Part shown: piece after piece, positions 19,806-30,729 of the stretch
How positions within the stretch are numbered: the first letter of the stretch is position 1
Layout of the letters: each line of letters starts with the position of its first letter
DNA from: Paulinella micropora
Taxonomy: Eukaryota > Cercozoa > Imbricatea > Euglyphida
Reading direction: 5' to 3'
Assembly: GCA_009731375.1 (NCBI GenBank)
Contig: BJOX01000215.1
Coordinates: 285,165-325,268, forward strand
Length of the DNA: 40,104 nucleotides
Translations under genes and position numbers: made by a program
The notes under the pieces: model-generated
Seen by the model: only the letters and a program-made list of their open reading frames with translations
The model's database searches: none
Told to the model about the DNA's origin: nothing

Positions 19806-21129
19806 TCAGCCATTTGGAGGATGGCGTCCATCTTCGCTGTCAGCGGCGATACCTTTCTTACTACATTTCTTGCCGAGTATTGTCAGTTCATGGTATCCCA
19901 AGCGGAGTTTGCGCGCCGATCCATGAAGACCGGAGGTGTCCATACTTGAGAATATACCACGAATTTGGTTCAGGTGTGTTTGAAAGTCGTTTGCACCAGC
20001 GGTAACGTCGTCGAGATAGGCGCCTGCAGTAGAAATAGCTGGGGGCGGCTTGTTCCAAAAGGGGAGTGGTTGGAATGACTTCTTGATCGCACGTTGGAAA
20101 TCGCCGGGGGCACGATGTACACCTTGAGGCATAAAAATGGGGACCAATAGACCTTGAGGAGTCCACACGGCTAAAACATCTCGGCTATCATCGTCCGGGT
20201 TCAGGCGACGGTGGGAGAAGCCGTCTACCATGTCGATGCAGCTGAGATAGTGCCAGCCGGCGTTCTCGGTAATGATCCGGGTTTGGAAGACCTGGGACTG
20301 GGAGATGAAGGTTGTCATTGGGCATGCGGTAGTCGTAAACGTTTCGAATGTCTCGGATGACTTCTTTCGCGATATCCTCGAATTTCCCGACCGGGCAACT
20401 GCGGCTCGCCCATGCGCATTGAGAGGAGGCGTAGCTCGATGTGCCGGCGCTGAGGACGTCCGTAGCCCAGCCAGAAAGATATTCGCCCACTGCCGGAGTC
20501 CAGCGCGGGCATGGGACCGCAACTGGTTTGGCATTCGACTTGAGTCGAAGGGACACGACAGTATGTTTGAAGATGCCTGCCTTGTCTTGAAAGATGTGGT
20601 CGAATTCGCGGATGAGGGCCCAGAGTTGGTCTTGTTGGGGTTTGGTGAGGCTTGGGTTGACTGCTTCAGGGGGAAACTTAGGACCTGTCGGTGCTGCTTT
20701 TTGTTCCGCTCGCTTGGTTAGGAAGTCGCGGCAAAGTCTTTCAGAGATGAAGAACCACGGGGTAGGATTGGATCCCTGGGCTGTTGATGCCATGCAAAAG
20801 AGCATGCGAGGGTCGGGGCATGTCTGCGCGAAGTCTTCCATTAAGGAGTCCGTGTATGGAAACGGCGGGCTGATGTCGGTCTGAAGCGTCAGAGGAACGG
20901 ACAGCCTCAGTTGTTTGGAGTCTAGAATGCCCCAGATTTGGTCGTCACGCTTGACTTTGCGTATTGCCCAAACTCTGAGTTGAGCCAGTGCCAGGCCGAG
21001 CGAGCATATTGAATTGGCGGCAACTCCGAGATTTATGGTCGAGAAGTCGTCTTGAAAGTGCGGCTCGATGATCGGAAGAGGCAATGTGGCTAGGTGACAG
21101 ATGAGAGGTTGCTTTTGGGCAATCCGCAA
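19806..21129 (-). pseudogene. Ty3/gypsy reverse transcriptase
   Basis: The N-terminal part (frame 21129-20188) has the entry sequence LTKPQQDQLWALIREFDHIF, PVAVPCPRWTPA and VYDYRMPNDNLHLPVPGLP (family DYR.LN). After a frame change near 20.27 kb come motif A, CIDMVDGF (catalytic Asp at 20232-20234), MPQGVHRAPGDFQR (motif B, family MPFGL.NAP..FQ) and AYLDDV (20006-20021, catalytic DD), then LTILGKKCSKKG. All key residues are present, but at least one frameshift splits the domain. Confidence 0.9.
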
Positions 21130-21249
21130 AGTTCACACTTTCCTTGTTCCGAGGGTGTTGCGAACGTCGCGTCGTTGAGTGAGGATGAGAAGTCGCAGAT
21201 GTCTGGCTCGTAGTCGGCGTTGATGGTAAATTGCTTGACGATGAACCGC

Positions 21250-24200
21250 TTGACGACGAACCGCTTGACGAAGACGAGGAGGGGCCTTGTCCGCCGCCCT
21301 TTGAATCGTCATCGTCGTGATGCTTCTTGTTCTCACTGGGCTTGCAGCCAAAAAAGGGCTGTGGTCGAACAGGGTAGGCAAGAGTTACCTGTGGCAACGG
21401 TGCGGCCGGTGCGTCAGAACCAGTGGCTGCTGGTGGATGAGCCAGGGTTGATGGAGACTGAATTGAGGCCAACGGTGGCTGTGCTGGGGCCGGTGGTAAC
21501 GACGCTGGGGCCGATGGAGGCTGAGCAGGGGCTATTGTTCCTGACGATGAACTCGAGGTAGATGACGAACTGGATGAGGAACTTGGACTTGACGACGAAT
21601 CAGGTTGATCATCGTACTTCTCAGGGGAATACACTATCTCGTAAGGGTGCGATGACGATGCTTGGACGTCAAATCCCGCGTGGATATTGCAGATGTGAGG
21701 ATATCCGATTCGATAGTGTCTCCGTGTCTCTCCTGGAGAGAGTGTAAATACATGGGAGGTCTCAGGTTCTGGGATCAGCAATCGCTCGTGCACGAGGTCT
21801 CGGGTACTCATTTGTAGCCTGTTGTAGAAACGGTCCAGCTTTTCCTCTGTCCTGAACTCCTTAAGGTTGATCCACCGGTGTTCGAGGTGGCCTTCGTGTT
21901 GAAGGGTGTTATACTTAGCCCCTGTGCGCCAAACGTTGAAGTGTCGTTGAGCGTGGCGTGATGGTAGCATACGGATAAGTGGGGCTCCGTATGGGTAGCC
22001 ACGGAGACGTTTGTCTCGGGAGTACGGGTTAATGATATCCGTCGAACATGGGACAGTATGGGGTGGGTGGTGTACCACATGAATTTCCTTGCTTGAACGT
22101 CTTCCGGTTTCGCTGGCGATGGTCATAAGAAACCACTGGGCTAGATGCCACGGGACGTTTTCATAACGTATCCAACGGAATTCGCATGAGAAAGAATCCC
22201 TAATTCTCGGTGTGTCCGGGCATGCCTTCAGTTGGGTGCTTGTTGAAGGTAGTCGCGGATAGCGGCGTCGTCGATCGAAACTATTCCGACGAACTTCGTT
22301 ACACACACCGCTTGTCCCATAATAAATAGTGGTTAGGGTTAAAGAATGAACCCAGAAACAGTTCGTCTCCTCTGTCTGTGTAGTAGACAGTGATGTTACA
22401 ATCGTCGAAGTAGGTGAGCGGCAAATCGACAATGCAATCGTAGAATCGCTCATGTACTGCACGTAGTTCTGGCACGATGTTTCCGAGATCATGGTCGTAG
22501 TAGGTGTCATTTGCAACGATTTTGAACCATAATATTATCGGGTCGTTACACGGAAGGCGATGAAAGTAATGCTGTAGAGCAAAGCAGCGTTCTCGAGTTG
22601 GGAGTCGAAAGACACTGCGTTTGTATAATGATGTCGAAAGCGGCAGCGGATGAAATCGTAGATGCTTAACTTCGGTTTGCTCCATACTGCACCACGGGAA
22701 TAGGAGTTCTCCTCGAAGGACGGCTGCTAAGGGTGATGCACTTGGGTTTGCGCCCACAAGTAGGCCGAGGTACGAAGATCGATATCCCCATGGGCGGTAA
22801 ATATGGTCAAAGGACATTCCTGCTTCGAAGTATGGGACATCACCAGTAGGTTCGGTATTAGGTCCAACTAGAGAGGATGCAATAAGTTGAGCAGTGTTTC
22901 TACCGTTTTGCGGGCCGAAGTGGAATATGATAGCAGTGTGTTTGCTTTCATAAAACCGTGACATCATGGAGGAACCTTCCGGGATCTGAAAGATGTCTTC
23001 AAGTGCGGTTTTCGTAGATGCATTGCTGCCGCGACGGGTCATAAAGGGGGCCGATGTAGTGTCTGCACGGACCAGGCACATGGCTTCGGTGTTGACGACT
23101 GCGAGGGAGCGTCTGGTGCCCGAACGAAGAGCTAGGCCATGTGTGAAGTCTTCAAAGGTCTCCGGATCTATCTCGTGTGCATTATTACGAGGGGGCCAGT
23201 AACGCTGCATCAAGATGGTAGGGCGATCGCGGTGGAAGCCTTGGATGGCTTCAGAGAACTCTGTTGAGTATTCATTGTCCCGTTGGTTTTTCCATACCAT
23301 TGTTGCGGTTCTGTGTGCGCGTATATTCTGCTTACACTGGTATGTGGTAACTTAGCATCCCGCGGGAGGAAAGTTCTTACCAAAAGTGGCCTATCGGCGA
23401 AGTGGTTGTAATCCGCCGAAGGAAGAAGCCAGTCTTCAGTCACTTGAAAGGTAGGCGGGCTACTAAGGGGTTGGAAACGGAAGACTCCGTGGCGGAACGA
23501 TTGTATCCTACTAGGGTAGTAGCGTTCCACTCTTGGGTGTTGCATGTGCACCATTGTAGAGTCCGGCCATAGGCCTTGGTTGAGCGTAAAATGCTTTGGG
23601 ATCCAGTATCCCAGGTGACGGCAATGCGGGTGAGTGCCTGGAATCATGGTCATGGCCGCTGTCGGGAAAAACGTGGCGAAAATGTCTCGAACAATGTAGA
23701 GTTCCTTGTCCATGCCTGGGGAGCCGTTGGTGCCATAGGCTTTTTGAATTTTCAATTGGTGGGCTGGCATGTCCGTAAAGTTGGAGAATCCCGACCAAGG
23801 GTGGCTCGATCTCGTAGGGCTGATCCGGACATAACCCTCCTGGGGGGAAAGAGGTGGAGGTGGTATCGGCGTCATTGCTTCTCTCTGTGCCAGCTGGTTT
23901 CGTGGTCCCACCTTGTCGCGGTCTTCGGCGGTGGGAGTGCGAGTCCTGTATAGTCCAAGTGGGCTTAGCGAGTATGTGACTTGAGGGCCTCCTTGGACCG
24001 GGGAGTGGGTCGCCCAGGATAGGGCTCGCACCCTAGCTGGGCTTGCTGCAGGTACCGACGACGAGCTGGACGAGGAGGACGAACTACTAGAAGATGTTGT
24101 AGGTGCCTGCGGTTGGGCTGGCGTTGCGGCTGTATTTGTCGCAGAGGTCGATGAAGAACTGGACGCAGCTGTCGAACGGCCAGGAGATGCGCGGGCTACC

Positions 24201-24559
24201 CTCTGGCGGGCGCTGGTATGTGCTCTCGTACATGCTTTACTCAACCAGGCGACTGAGCTGGTAGTCGGATGGGTGAGCCGAGGTGGCGGAGGCGAGGCTG
24301 GCGGAACTTGAGAGCAAGGAGAAGAGGGTACCGGTGATGTTGAACGTTCGCGTTTGCTTGAAGAGCGTCGCCTACTTTGTTGATAGTTGTGACTAGATGT
24401 TAGAGGAACAACTGGAGCTTGTAACGACAGGGGGTTGGTCAGCGCATTCTGGAACGATTGCGGTGTGCCAGGTGCAGGGGCCGATGGTTGGCCACGGGCC
24501 GATGCAGCGAACGTGGTAGGTGAAGATGCTGCCGATGATGAGGATGAAGCCTGCATCAA
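21250..24559 (-). pseudogene. Unrecognised coding block between gag/protease and RT of the Ty3 element
   Basis: Three overlapping minus-strand frames, 24559-23210 (449 aa), 23300-22299 (333 aa) and 22516-20945 (523 aa), read as one protein if frame changes at about 23.28 and 22.31 kb are indels. It starts with a Ser/Pro/Ala-rich linker (24.56-24.0 kb), has about 700 residues of globular-looking sequence rich in W, Y, H and P with no motif I know, then a Ser-run linker (about 21.6-21.25 kb) leading to the RT. Ty3 elements normally join protease almost directly to RT, so this is far longer than expected. It could be a captured host or viral gene, or a highly diverged gag/protease extension. No env-like signal peptide or membrane segment is evident. 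Confidence 0.55.
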
Positions 24560-24598
24560 CGATGGAGATGACGATGACGATGAAGATGACGATGAAGA

Positions 24599-25036
24599 TT
24601 ATCCGAAAGAGAGAGATCGCACAGTCGGACTGCGTCTCGGGTCGGCCCGCTGAGTATGTCGGATAAGCGACCAAGCACGGGTATCGTTATAATAATCCTC
24701 ATGTGTGATCAGATCAGAGGATGGCTTGTGTTTCTTGGAGGCACTAGATTTGATTTCTTCTTCTTCTTCTTCTTCTTCTTCTTCTTCTTCTTCTTCTTCT
24801 TCTTCTTCTTCTTCTTCTTCTTCTTCTTCTTCTCCTTCTTCTTCTTCGAAGTCCTCGAAATCTTCTTCTGTCAGCACCTTCCCATCACATGGTCTCCTTT
24901 TCTCAGCCATGAAGAGGTTGAGTGTGCGGCCGCGGAGGTGGGCTTGCGAAGTTGACAAAAGATCGTAGGAATCCGAAGGTTGTGTAACACGGAGCTTGAA
25001 AATCTTTTCAATCTCGGAGGTCGGGTAAGAAGTCAT
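24599..25036 (-). CDS. Acidic-tract frame overlapping the previous stop (ATGA)
   Basis: Opens at ATG 25036-25034, overlapping the TGA of the upstream frame (25035-25033). It has a mixed N-terminus with EKIFKLRVTQPSDSYDLLST, then a run of about 30 Glu encoded by the (GAA)n tract, then SASKKHKPSSDLITHEDYYN. It probably continues the Ty3 polyprotein. Function is unknown; the poly-Glu length is governed by the microsatellite. Confidence 0.4.
   Translation of the reverse strand: MTSYPTSEIEKIFKLRVTQPSDSYDLLSTSQAHLRGRTLNLFMAEKRRPCDGKVLTEEDFEDFEEEEGEEEEEEEEEEEEEEEEEEEEEEEEEEIKSSASKKHKPSSDLITHEDYYNDTRAWSLIRHTQRADPRRSPTVRSLSFG
24754..24847. repeat. (TTC)n microsatellite in coding sequence
   Basis: About 30 TTC units (GAA on the coding strand) with one interruption. 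Encodes the poly-Glu tract. Confidence 0.95.
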
Positions 25037-25521
25037 TTCAGCCGAGTCTCCGGGCAGAAGTCATAGCTAATGGTTGCTAGTTGACGGTCGCCCACCTGAA
25101 GTGGCTCATCGAAGAGATGAAATTCAGTCTCGTAGACGATCTGTCTTGCTGTGGGCTTCAAAGGGATGTAGTCAGTTGGCTTGATCCTCTGGGCCTCGTC
25201 GATGGACAAGTTGATCTGTGCTGTCACCTTGTTGGCGAAGAGTAGATCCACGCGATCGGGCAGGTGAGCCGACACATAAACGGTAATTGCATGAAGCCGC
25301 GACGTTGGGCCAGCGGAAACAAAGAGTTCGATGCCGTCGGTGAGGACTGCGTCGATGCCGACGGATGAGCGTGCTGCCATAGGCGGCAGCTGCGTAAAGC
25401 CGTACCCACGATAAGCGAGCGACGCCTTTACAGTTGCAGGCTGAATCCAAAGCGCATGTAGTCTTGCCGATAAATGGGCGGTTGAGAGGGTGTTTGGCGA
25501 CCCAAACGCATTCGGTGACAA
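25033..25521 (-). pseudogene. Post-gag region, possible retropepsin-like protease
   Basis: Reading frame of 162 codons between the zinc knuckle and the acidic tract, the place where a Ty3 protease is expected. A neighbouring frame has TTCALDSACN just upstream, which could be a damaged (L)DSGA active site, and this frame then continues GIDAVLTDGIELFV and LPDRVDLLFANKVTAQINLS. The active-site Gly is absent, so the assignment rests mainly on position. Confidence is low. Confidence 0.35.
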
Positions 25522-25684
25522 CTGTTGGGATGGTCGCGATCCGTAGATACGGGGGCGTTGGCACCAGCGGAAAGGGTGTGCAGGACCGGGTGGTCATGTG
25601 GAAGGCGCGCGGGGTGCTGCGGGCGGCGGCCGCGGATGGCTGCCCGTCGCTTTGACGACGCTGTTGGCGTAGTTTGCACTCTTC

Positions 25685-25760
25685 AAACGAATGTTTGGGG
25701 AGTTGGCCCTTCTTCAAGAAGTGTTATGCTCCTTGCAGTAGGTGCATGGTAGGCCCGTAA
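25685..25760 (-). pseudogene. Gag zinc-knuckle remnant
   Basis: PCTYCKEHN in one frame and KKGQLPKHSFEEC in the next give the C..C and H....C halves of a CCHC knuckle, split by a one-base frame change. The spacing between halves is longer than the canonical C-X2-C-X4-H-X4-C. It marks the C-terminus of gag, with RNA packaging the usual role. Confidence 0.55.
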
Positions 25761-25808
25761 AAAGTTTTCGATCGATCTGGCTCGACGAGTTACCAGGTTG
25801 GTCGGTCT

Positions 25809-26852
25809 TCAAGCGCTTGACCTGGCGAGTCGACGTCTGTAGAGGAGCAGTCTGAGTCGTTGCCATGGCGTCCGCCTTACGTTTCTGCCAAGCGGGGCGG
25901 TTAGTGTTGGTGTTCGCCTCAGTAGTTGCCGGAGCTGCTGACGTCTTGGACGAACAGAGACCCGTTTGTACGTAGATGGATCTTTGATGTCGGCGCGGAC
26001 CGGAGTCTCCATCCCAAGAAGATATTCCTGCATAACGTTTGGGTCGAGGGTCCTAGCCCAAGGGAGGATGTCATCCAGATTGCGTGGCCAACCAACGCTA
26101 TACGTTAGTAGGACTTGGTCCGAATGCTGATTCCATCGGTCGCGTTCCATCGGGGTGAGCATACGGCCCAAGTCCTCAATCTGATTACCGTCGCAGATGC
26201 TCACGCCAGCTGCATGTGTGGTCTCGTAAAACGTAATACACCGATGGATGTACGCCAAAAGTTGTTCGTTCTGAAAACGTCGTAGATCGAGAGTTTGGAG
26301 AGCTGACTTGTATAAGTCGGGTTTGTCCAGACAGCCATGGATAAGGTCGCGAATGAATAGCAGCCAAATGAGGGACAACGAACTCCAAACTTTCTGGATT
26401 GAGTCGGTGACGCGGACGAAGCGGTACCAACAGGCGTCCATGATGGTGACCGTAACTCTGTCTCCCCACTCGTTAACATTACTGATGGCGTGCATAATGG
26501 CCAGTTGAATTGGCGTGTTGGCGATGTGATAGTTGACTGCTAATCCTCGTGCGAAAACAGTTCGATCAGACGTCGGTGTTCGAAGTGTCGGCATGACTGA
26601 AGATGTCAGGGCTGAGGGTAGTATCGGCGTTGGCGAAGTCAGCGTAGCTATTCCAGGAGTCGAAGACGTCGAAGGGTGGCTCGAACGGGTCGTAGTCGCA
26701 GATGAACGTCCGGTGGACTGCAGAGTTGTCGGACCAGTCTGGAGTGACCTTGTCAATCCGACAGTGGGAGCGGTGACTGGGTAGTAGTTGTGAAAAGCCT
26801 CTACGGGGATGACGTGGCCAATGTCGTGCCAGGGCTTTTCTGCGGCTGCCAA
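25809..26852 (-). pseudogene. Ty3/gypsy gag (capsid) region
   Basis: 347-codon frame. The first third is Thr/Ser-rich. The rest is helical-looking and has the retrotransposon-gag pattern WSSLSLIWLLFIRDLIHGCL, then RRFQNEQLLAYIHRCITFYE, MLTPMERDRWNQHSDQVLLT and WPRNLDDILPWARTL. It leads to the zinc-knuckle remnant after a frame change near 25.9 kb. Capsid function is inferred from position and pattern, not from a single diagnostic motif. Confidence 0.6.
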
Positions 26853-26907
26853 CGATCCAGTAGGTCCCAGTTACTGGGCATAGACCTCAGCGTCTGTCCA
26901 ATCTTGG

Positions 26908-27167
26908 TTACAAAGGAGGTCTAGGCTGGCTTGAGGCAATGGGGACCTGTAGCAGCCAGGTAGCCTTATCCTTATGAATTTCCCGAAGAATGTCTCGTGC
27001 ATCATCAACGTAGCTGGTCAGTAAATCGCAAATAAACTGAACGGTTTGTAGACGTGGAAGGTCAGTATGGAGGCGAGCAGTCTTGCCAGCCTTGACTTCT
27101 TCCTGAAACCTGTTGCCTGTACGTAGAGTGTCTGTACGGGTCCCCCCCCCCCCCCCCCCCCCCCCAG
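26908..27167 (-). pseudogene. Probable upstream gag segment, ending at an assembly gap
   Basis: The frame LQTVQFICDLLTSYVDDARD continues ILREIHKDKATWLLQVPIAS and looks coding. It is separated from the main gag frame by a stop and a frame change at about 26.87 kb. Upstream it runs into poly(C) and a 10-N gap. Whether it is gag or 5' leader is not certain. Confidence 0.35.
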
Positions 27168-27177
27168 NNNNNNNNNN
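27141..27177. repeat. Poly(C) run and 10-N gap
   Basis: About 24 C residues, then AG and ten Ns (27168-27177), like the poly(C)/gap pair at 8.6 kb. Confidence 0.95.
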
Positions 27178-28063
27178 GTCCAGACAGCGTTGTTTGTGCT
27201 CGTTGTATTTTGATGCCGGGTCGTCTTGTCGCGACTGGTTCCACATGTAGACGTACCAGGAGCAAGCCAGAACGCAGAGCAGTAGCTGAAGAGGGCGAGG
27301 TGCAGTGGAAGAGGTGTTCTCCACTCTGTAGGTAGGGGGTGACCCTAAAACGCCAAAACCAAACACATACTGTGTTGGTTGACTGCATAGTGTGGCAGAG
27401 GAGGGACACAAAAATGCAACGGCAGGTGAACGGTCTGTCGAGACATATGTGTTTTTGGTTACCACTGTCCTAAGACGTTGTTGTATAGCAACTCCTGAAA
27501 GAGAGGGTCTTTCCAAATCGATCTGTGCACAGAACACACCAACTCTATGTGTGTAGTTTTCTCTTGAATGGAAAAAATTCGAATTGTGAGTTTGTATACA
27601 ACTCTTCAAGTAGGCAGATACAACGAACTCTTAATAAGAACACTATGGCTGTTTTGAGTCCTGACTCTGAGTGAGCAGGCAAAATATAAGTAAATAGTAG
27701 AGAGGTCACTTCGTTTATTTACATAATTTCGAACTCATTGCATGCTTGGGTGCAACGTACGATCTAGTACAGAACGTAAATTGTGAGGTCTCCCGTTCTC
27801 AAACGCCGGGATAGTGTCGCTAGTCTTTAAGTAAACAGTCATAAACGGATAGTTGTAGGGTTGTTGGACTTGAAAATTCCCCAAATATATTTGGGAAGCC
27901 TCAAGGCGAAAATGACTGGCAACGTGAAGACAAGTTAGATATTGTGTTTTTTCAGTTCTTGTTCACAAATTTACAGTAAAAGCATTTTCACTGTGAATTC
28001 GGGGAAAAGGTAATACTAACAGGAAAAATGGCAATAGCTAAAAAGAACTTTGAACTAATAGTT

Positions 28064-28225
28064 TGAAATCATTTCTGAACGAAATCGAAAACTTCTTAGT
28101 GAAGTAGAAACGTCGTGCAGAGGAGAATCGAATGAACAGGTCAAAAAGAGTGTCTTATCAACGGTAAAGGTTTTGACAGGTCGTTAAGATGCTCAGTCTG
28201 ATACAGTATTAACTTAATCAGTCTT
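28064..28225 (+). repeat. Diverged direct repeat, copy 1
   Basis: Shares TTTCTGAACG, GAAAACT..TTAG.GAAGT, AGGAGAATCGAA, GGTCAAAAAG and GCTCAGTCT in the same order with 28614-28760. Confidence 0.7.
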
Positions 28226-28613
28226 TCAACCGTAGAAATTTCTAGATAAGTAGACAGTAACTGGAGTACAGTCATTATACTTTCCCTCCAGCTTATTTAA
28301 AAGTTCCGTTACGCTTATTAACATGCTCATGAACGAGGCCTTTACCAACTCCTTGAAGTTCAGAGTCCACCTGTCCTGTCTCACACACTACCAAAGGGAC
28401 GGACGGTAATTTAATATTAATAAAGAGAATTCTAACAAATACATAACGTCACGTCGCACTTGAACTTCTTGCTTAACTGAGCTCGGACCAGTCAGTATAT
28501 ATTAATAGTAATTCACACCTAGTGTTACTGTCACTCTCTCTAAATTAATAATTATTAATACGTAAATACCGGTTATATTAGTACTATCACCTAGTCAACT
28601 TCTTAAGGTTTGT

Positions 28614-28760
28614 AGTCATCATCTTTCTGAACGGAATTGAAAACTAGTTAGAGAAGTCGAGTCTGTTTGCAAAGGAGAATCGAACTGGCTGGTCAAAAAG
28701 GAAAGAAATGTAAAGTGTAATGAATTTTGCAGGTCAAGTTGCTCAGTCTAACAATACTTG
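28614..28760 (+). repeat. Diverged direct repeat, copy 2
   Basis: Partner of 28064-28225, about 550 bp downstream in the same orientation. Confidence 0.7.
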
Positions 28761-29039
28761 TATCAATACTAGAAACGATTCTTTTTCTGTGACTGAGTGA
28801 ACGGATGATTTTATTTCACTTCACCATTTGCCAGACATACATAAACTCTGCAACCAACTCAGCATGACTAAATGCGCGTACACTGTCTGCACGCGAAGGA
28901 TACAACCTTTTTGAAAAACGTTCGGTTCTAAACAGGTTATTCACAGTAGAAATGCAAACTACGGCAACTCCGTATGTTGGTAGACAGACCAAGACCAACT
29001 GAAACATTTCTTCACAATAAGGATTTTGCTTCCAGCCTT

Positions 29040-30304
29040 TTACAAACCCTTATTATAAACCACATTTTGACCTGGCCGTAATGCAGCAAATTTGTCCTCT
29101 AACGATTTTGATGGCACAATAACCTCCTGGCTCATCAATCCAACAGCTGCTGGAACAAACGTAAATAAACAGCCTGAAATAAATGTCATTCTGAATGGCA
29201 AATGCAACTGCGGTCTTGGCTTGAAAAAGGAAGTGTCCAGAATCGCCGGCATAATGATGGGAGGCACGATCAACATGCAAGCCGACATGAAGACACGGGA
29301 AGCACAAGTAGCAGCAATTGCATTTGTTGCTGCCTTTTGAGATTTGCCCAAGTATTCGCCTGGTCCGTCAGTCGCAGGATTGTAAGCATACACCTCGATT
29401 CCTTCCGTCGTTTCGTGTCGTCGCATAGTATATGTATTGAGAGCGTTGGCAAAGGCAACCGAAACAAAGGGCACGAAACGCTTCATGCTGTTGCGAGTTG
29501 CTTCTGCAAAGGTAAACAAAAGAAAGGGACAATGAAACGGGCATAAATATATCAAGCGTGCTTTCAAAATTATTGTGTGACCGCTCATGGAGGCTTTGGT
29601 CAGAGCGAAATTGGATCCCCAGGATACGCCCAACGCACCGGCTACCGCCACGCCGTATGCAGGAAGGATCTTGTCCATGGGCAGGGGCTCCACAGAGGGG
29701 CGGTTGTAATGATTCAGCAACGCATTCTGTGTTTGATTCGCCCTAAAATCAAGAACAGACAAAAGACAGTTTGACCTGCACAAGGCTGTGTCGTCTTGTT
29801 TCGATTTTGAGAATTTAGAATATATTCACGTACCACTGGAAGAAAAAAGTTGCTGGAGTTGAAAGGTTGGGAAACAGCAATCCCACGGTGATGGGGACGT
29901 TTGCTATATATTAGTTTACAAAATTCAATGTCAGGTGCCTTAGACTATGAAATGGAGTGACCGAGTGCATAACCAGACATGCGAAAAGGGAGAGGGATCT
30001 TTTCTCCATCTTTCGCATAGGTTGTCTCCACAGCATATCTTGCTTGCCACAATTCAGCATCCGTTTTCTAAAGGAGCACATGCACAACTGTCTCGGCTCG
30101 AATCAACGCTTGGCACGTATTTACATCAGGAGGACGTTTCCCAGCTTTGCATTTTTCCAAGAGAGCTTTTGCGTCCTGAAGGCTCTGATCGCTCAAGAAG
30201 GCCAATCGTGGATCTGTTGCCGCTAGGAAATGTCTCAAGCGACCAGTGAACGTTTTTTGGGTCCACTGAGTGCCTGTAAGCGAAAAGGGCAGACGCTCGT
30301 CCAT
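29040..30304 (-). CDS. Sideroflexin (mitochondrial amino-acid carrier), 5 exons, 326 aa
   Basis: Exons 30125-30304, 29962-30067, 29834-29903, 29582-29742 and 29040-29503; GT-AG introns of 57, 58, 91 and 78 nt. The joined length is 981 bp, in frame to TAA, giving 326 residues, the usual size of the family. Sideroflexin signatures in order: TFTGRLRHFLAATDPRLAFL near the N-terminus, ELWQARYAVETTYAKDGEKI, PFRMSGYA (donor choice inferred), GLLFPNLSTPATFFFQW, NQTQNALLNHYNRP, RFVPFVSVAFANALN, MRRHETTEGIEVY and KSQKAATNAIAATCASRVFM. Several hydrophobic segments follow. Family members carry serine or related substrates across the mitochondrial inner membrane. The start ATG 30304 follows a TTTTTCAG, so an extra 5' non-coding exon is possible. 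The only clear host gene here. Confidence 0.93.
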
Positions 30305-30495
30305 ACCTGAAAAACAAGTGCCATCAACACCTTTGACAAAAGGAAACAGACAGAGCGCTTGCAAGAATGATTCAGAAATGCAGATCTCTTGCAACGTTGC
30401 ACCATTAGCAGCGAAAGGATATTTCCATTAGTGTCTCATTCATTTCGACACTAAAGAAAACAGGATGTAGGTGAAGAATTTACAGTTCGCAGGCT

Positions 30496-30535
<40 letters not shown>

Positions 30536-30569
30536 AAGAAAAAATTAAAATATTTTTGGGGGAAAAAAA
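30305..30569. promoter_or_regulatory. Sideroflexin upstream region with (GA)n
   Basis: Minus-strand upstream flank of the sideroflexin gene. A (GA)n run lies at 30499-30531. A TTTTTCAG acceptor-like sequence directly precedes the ATG. No TATA box was identified. Confidence 0.4.
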
Positions 30570-30622
30570 TTAAGCTCTTCTTTATTTTTTTCGTCTCTTT
30601 CTCATTAAACCTTGCTTACTGT
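30570..30622 (+). mobile_element. LINE 3'-end fragment
   Basis: Runs from AAGCTCTTCTTTATTTTTTT to CCTTGCTTACTGT and is followed by an A-rich tail. Identical in layout to the ends of the longer copies at 31612 and 36442. Confidence 0.8.
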
Positions 30623-30660
30623 TTAAAAAAATTAAAAAAAAACATTTTTTTATAAAAAAA

Positions 30661-30705
30661 CTTCTTTATTTTTTTGTCTCTTTCTCATTAAACCTTGCTT
30701 ACTGT
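30661..30705 (+). mobile_element. LINE 3'-end fragment
   Basis: Starts CTTCTTTATTTTTTTGTCTC and ends CCTTGCTTACTGT plus an A tail. A second, shorter 5'-truncated copy directly after the one at 30570. Confidence 0.8.
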
Positions 30706-30729
30706 AAAAAAAATACATATAAAAAAAAA

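Larger units (their letters stand above)
18225..27167 (-). mobile_element. Degenerate Ty3/gypsy LTR retrotransposon with a large extra coding block
   Basis: Minus-strand order 5' to 3': gag-like (26852-25809), zinc-knuckle remnant (25760-25685), possible protease region (25.5-25.0 kb), unrecognised block (25.0-21.25 kb), RT (21.1-19.8 kb), RNase H (19.8-19.35 kb) and integrase (19.4-18.2 kb). RT before RNase H before integrase is the Ty3/gypsy order. Frames change at about 25.9, 25.7, 23.3, 22.3, 20.3, 19.8 and 19.4 kb, and the integrase is cut before its catalytic Glu. No LTR pair was found. Two 10-N gaps lie in or at the edge of it. The copy is not functional. Confidence 0.85.
27178..29039. 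other. Intergenic region with one diverged duplicate
   Basis: AT-rich, with no supported gene. It may hold a Ty3 leader or LTR at its left side. Two diverged direct copies of a ~150-bp sequence lie at 28064-28225 and 28614-28760. Confidence 0.6.

Noticed and set aside
19191-20884. Plus-strand frames opposite the Ty3 pol
   Set aside because: Antisense shadows of RT, RNase H and integrase; no motif of their own.
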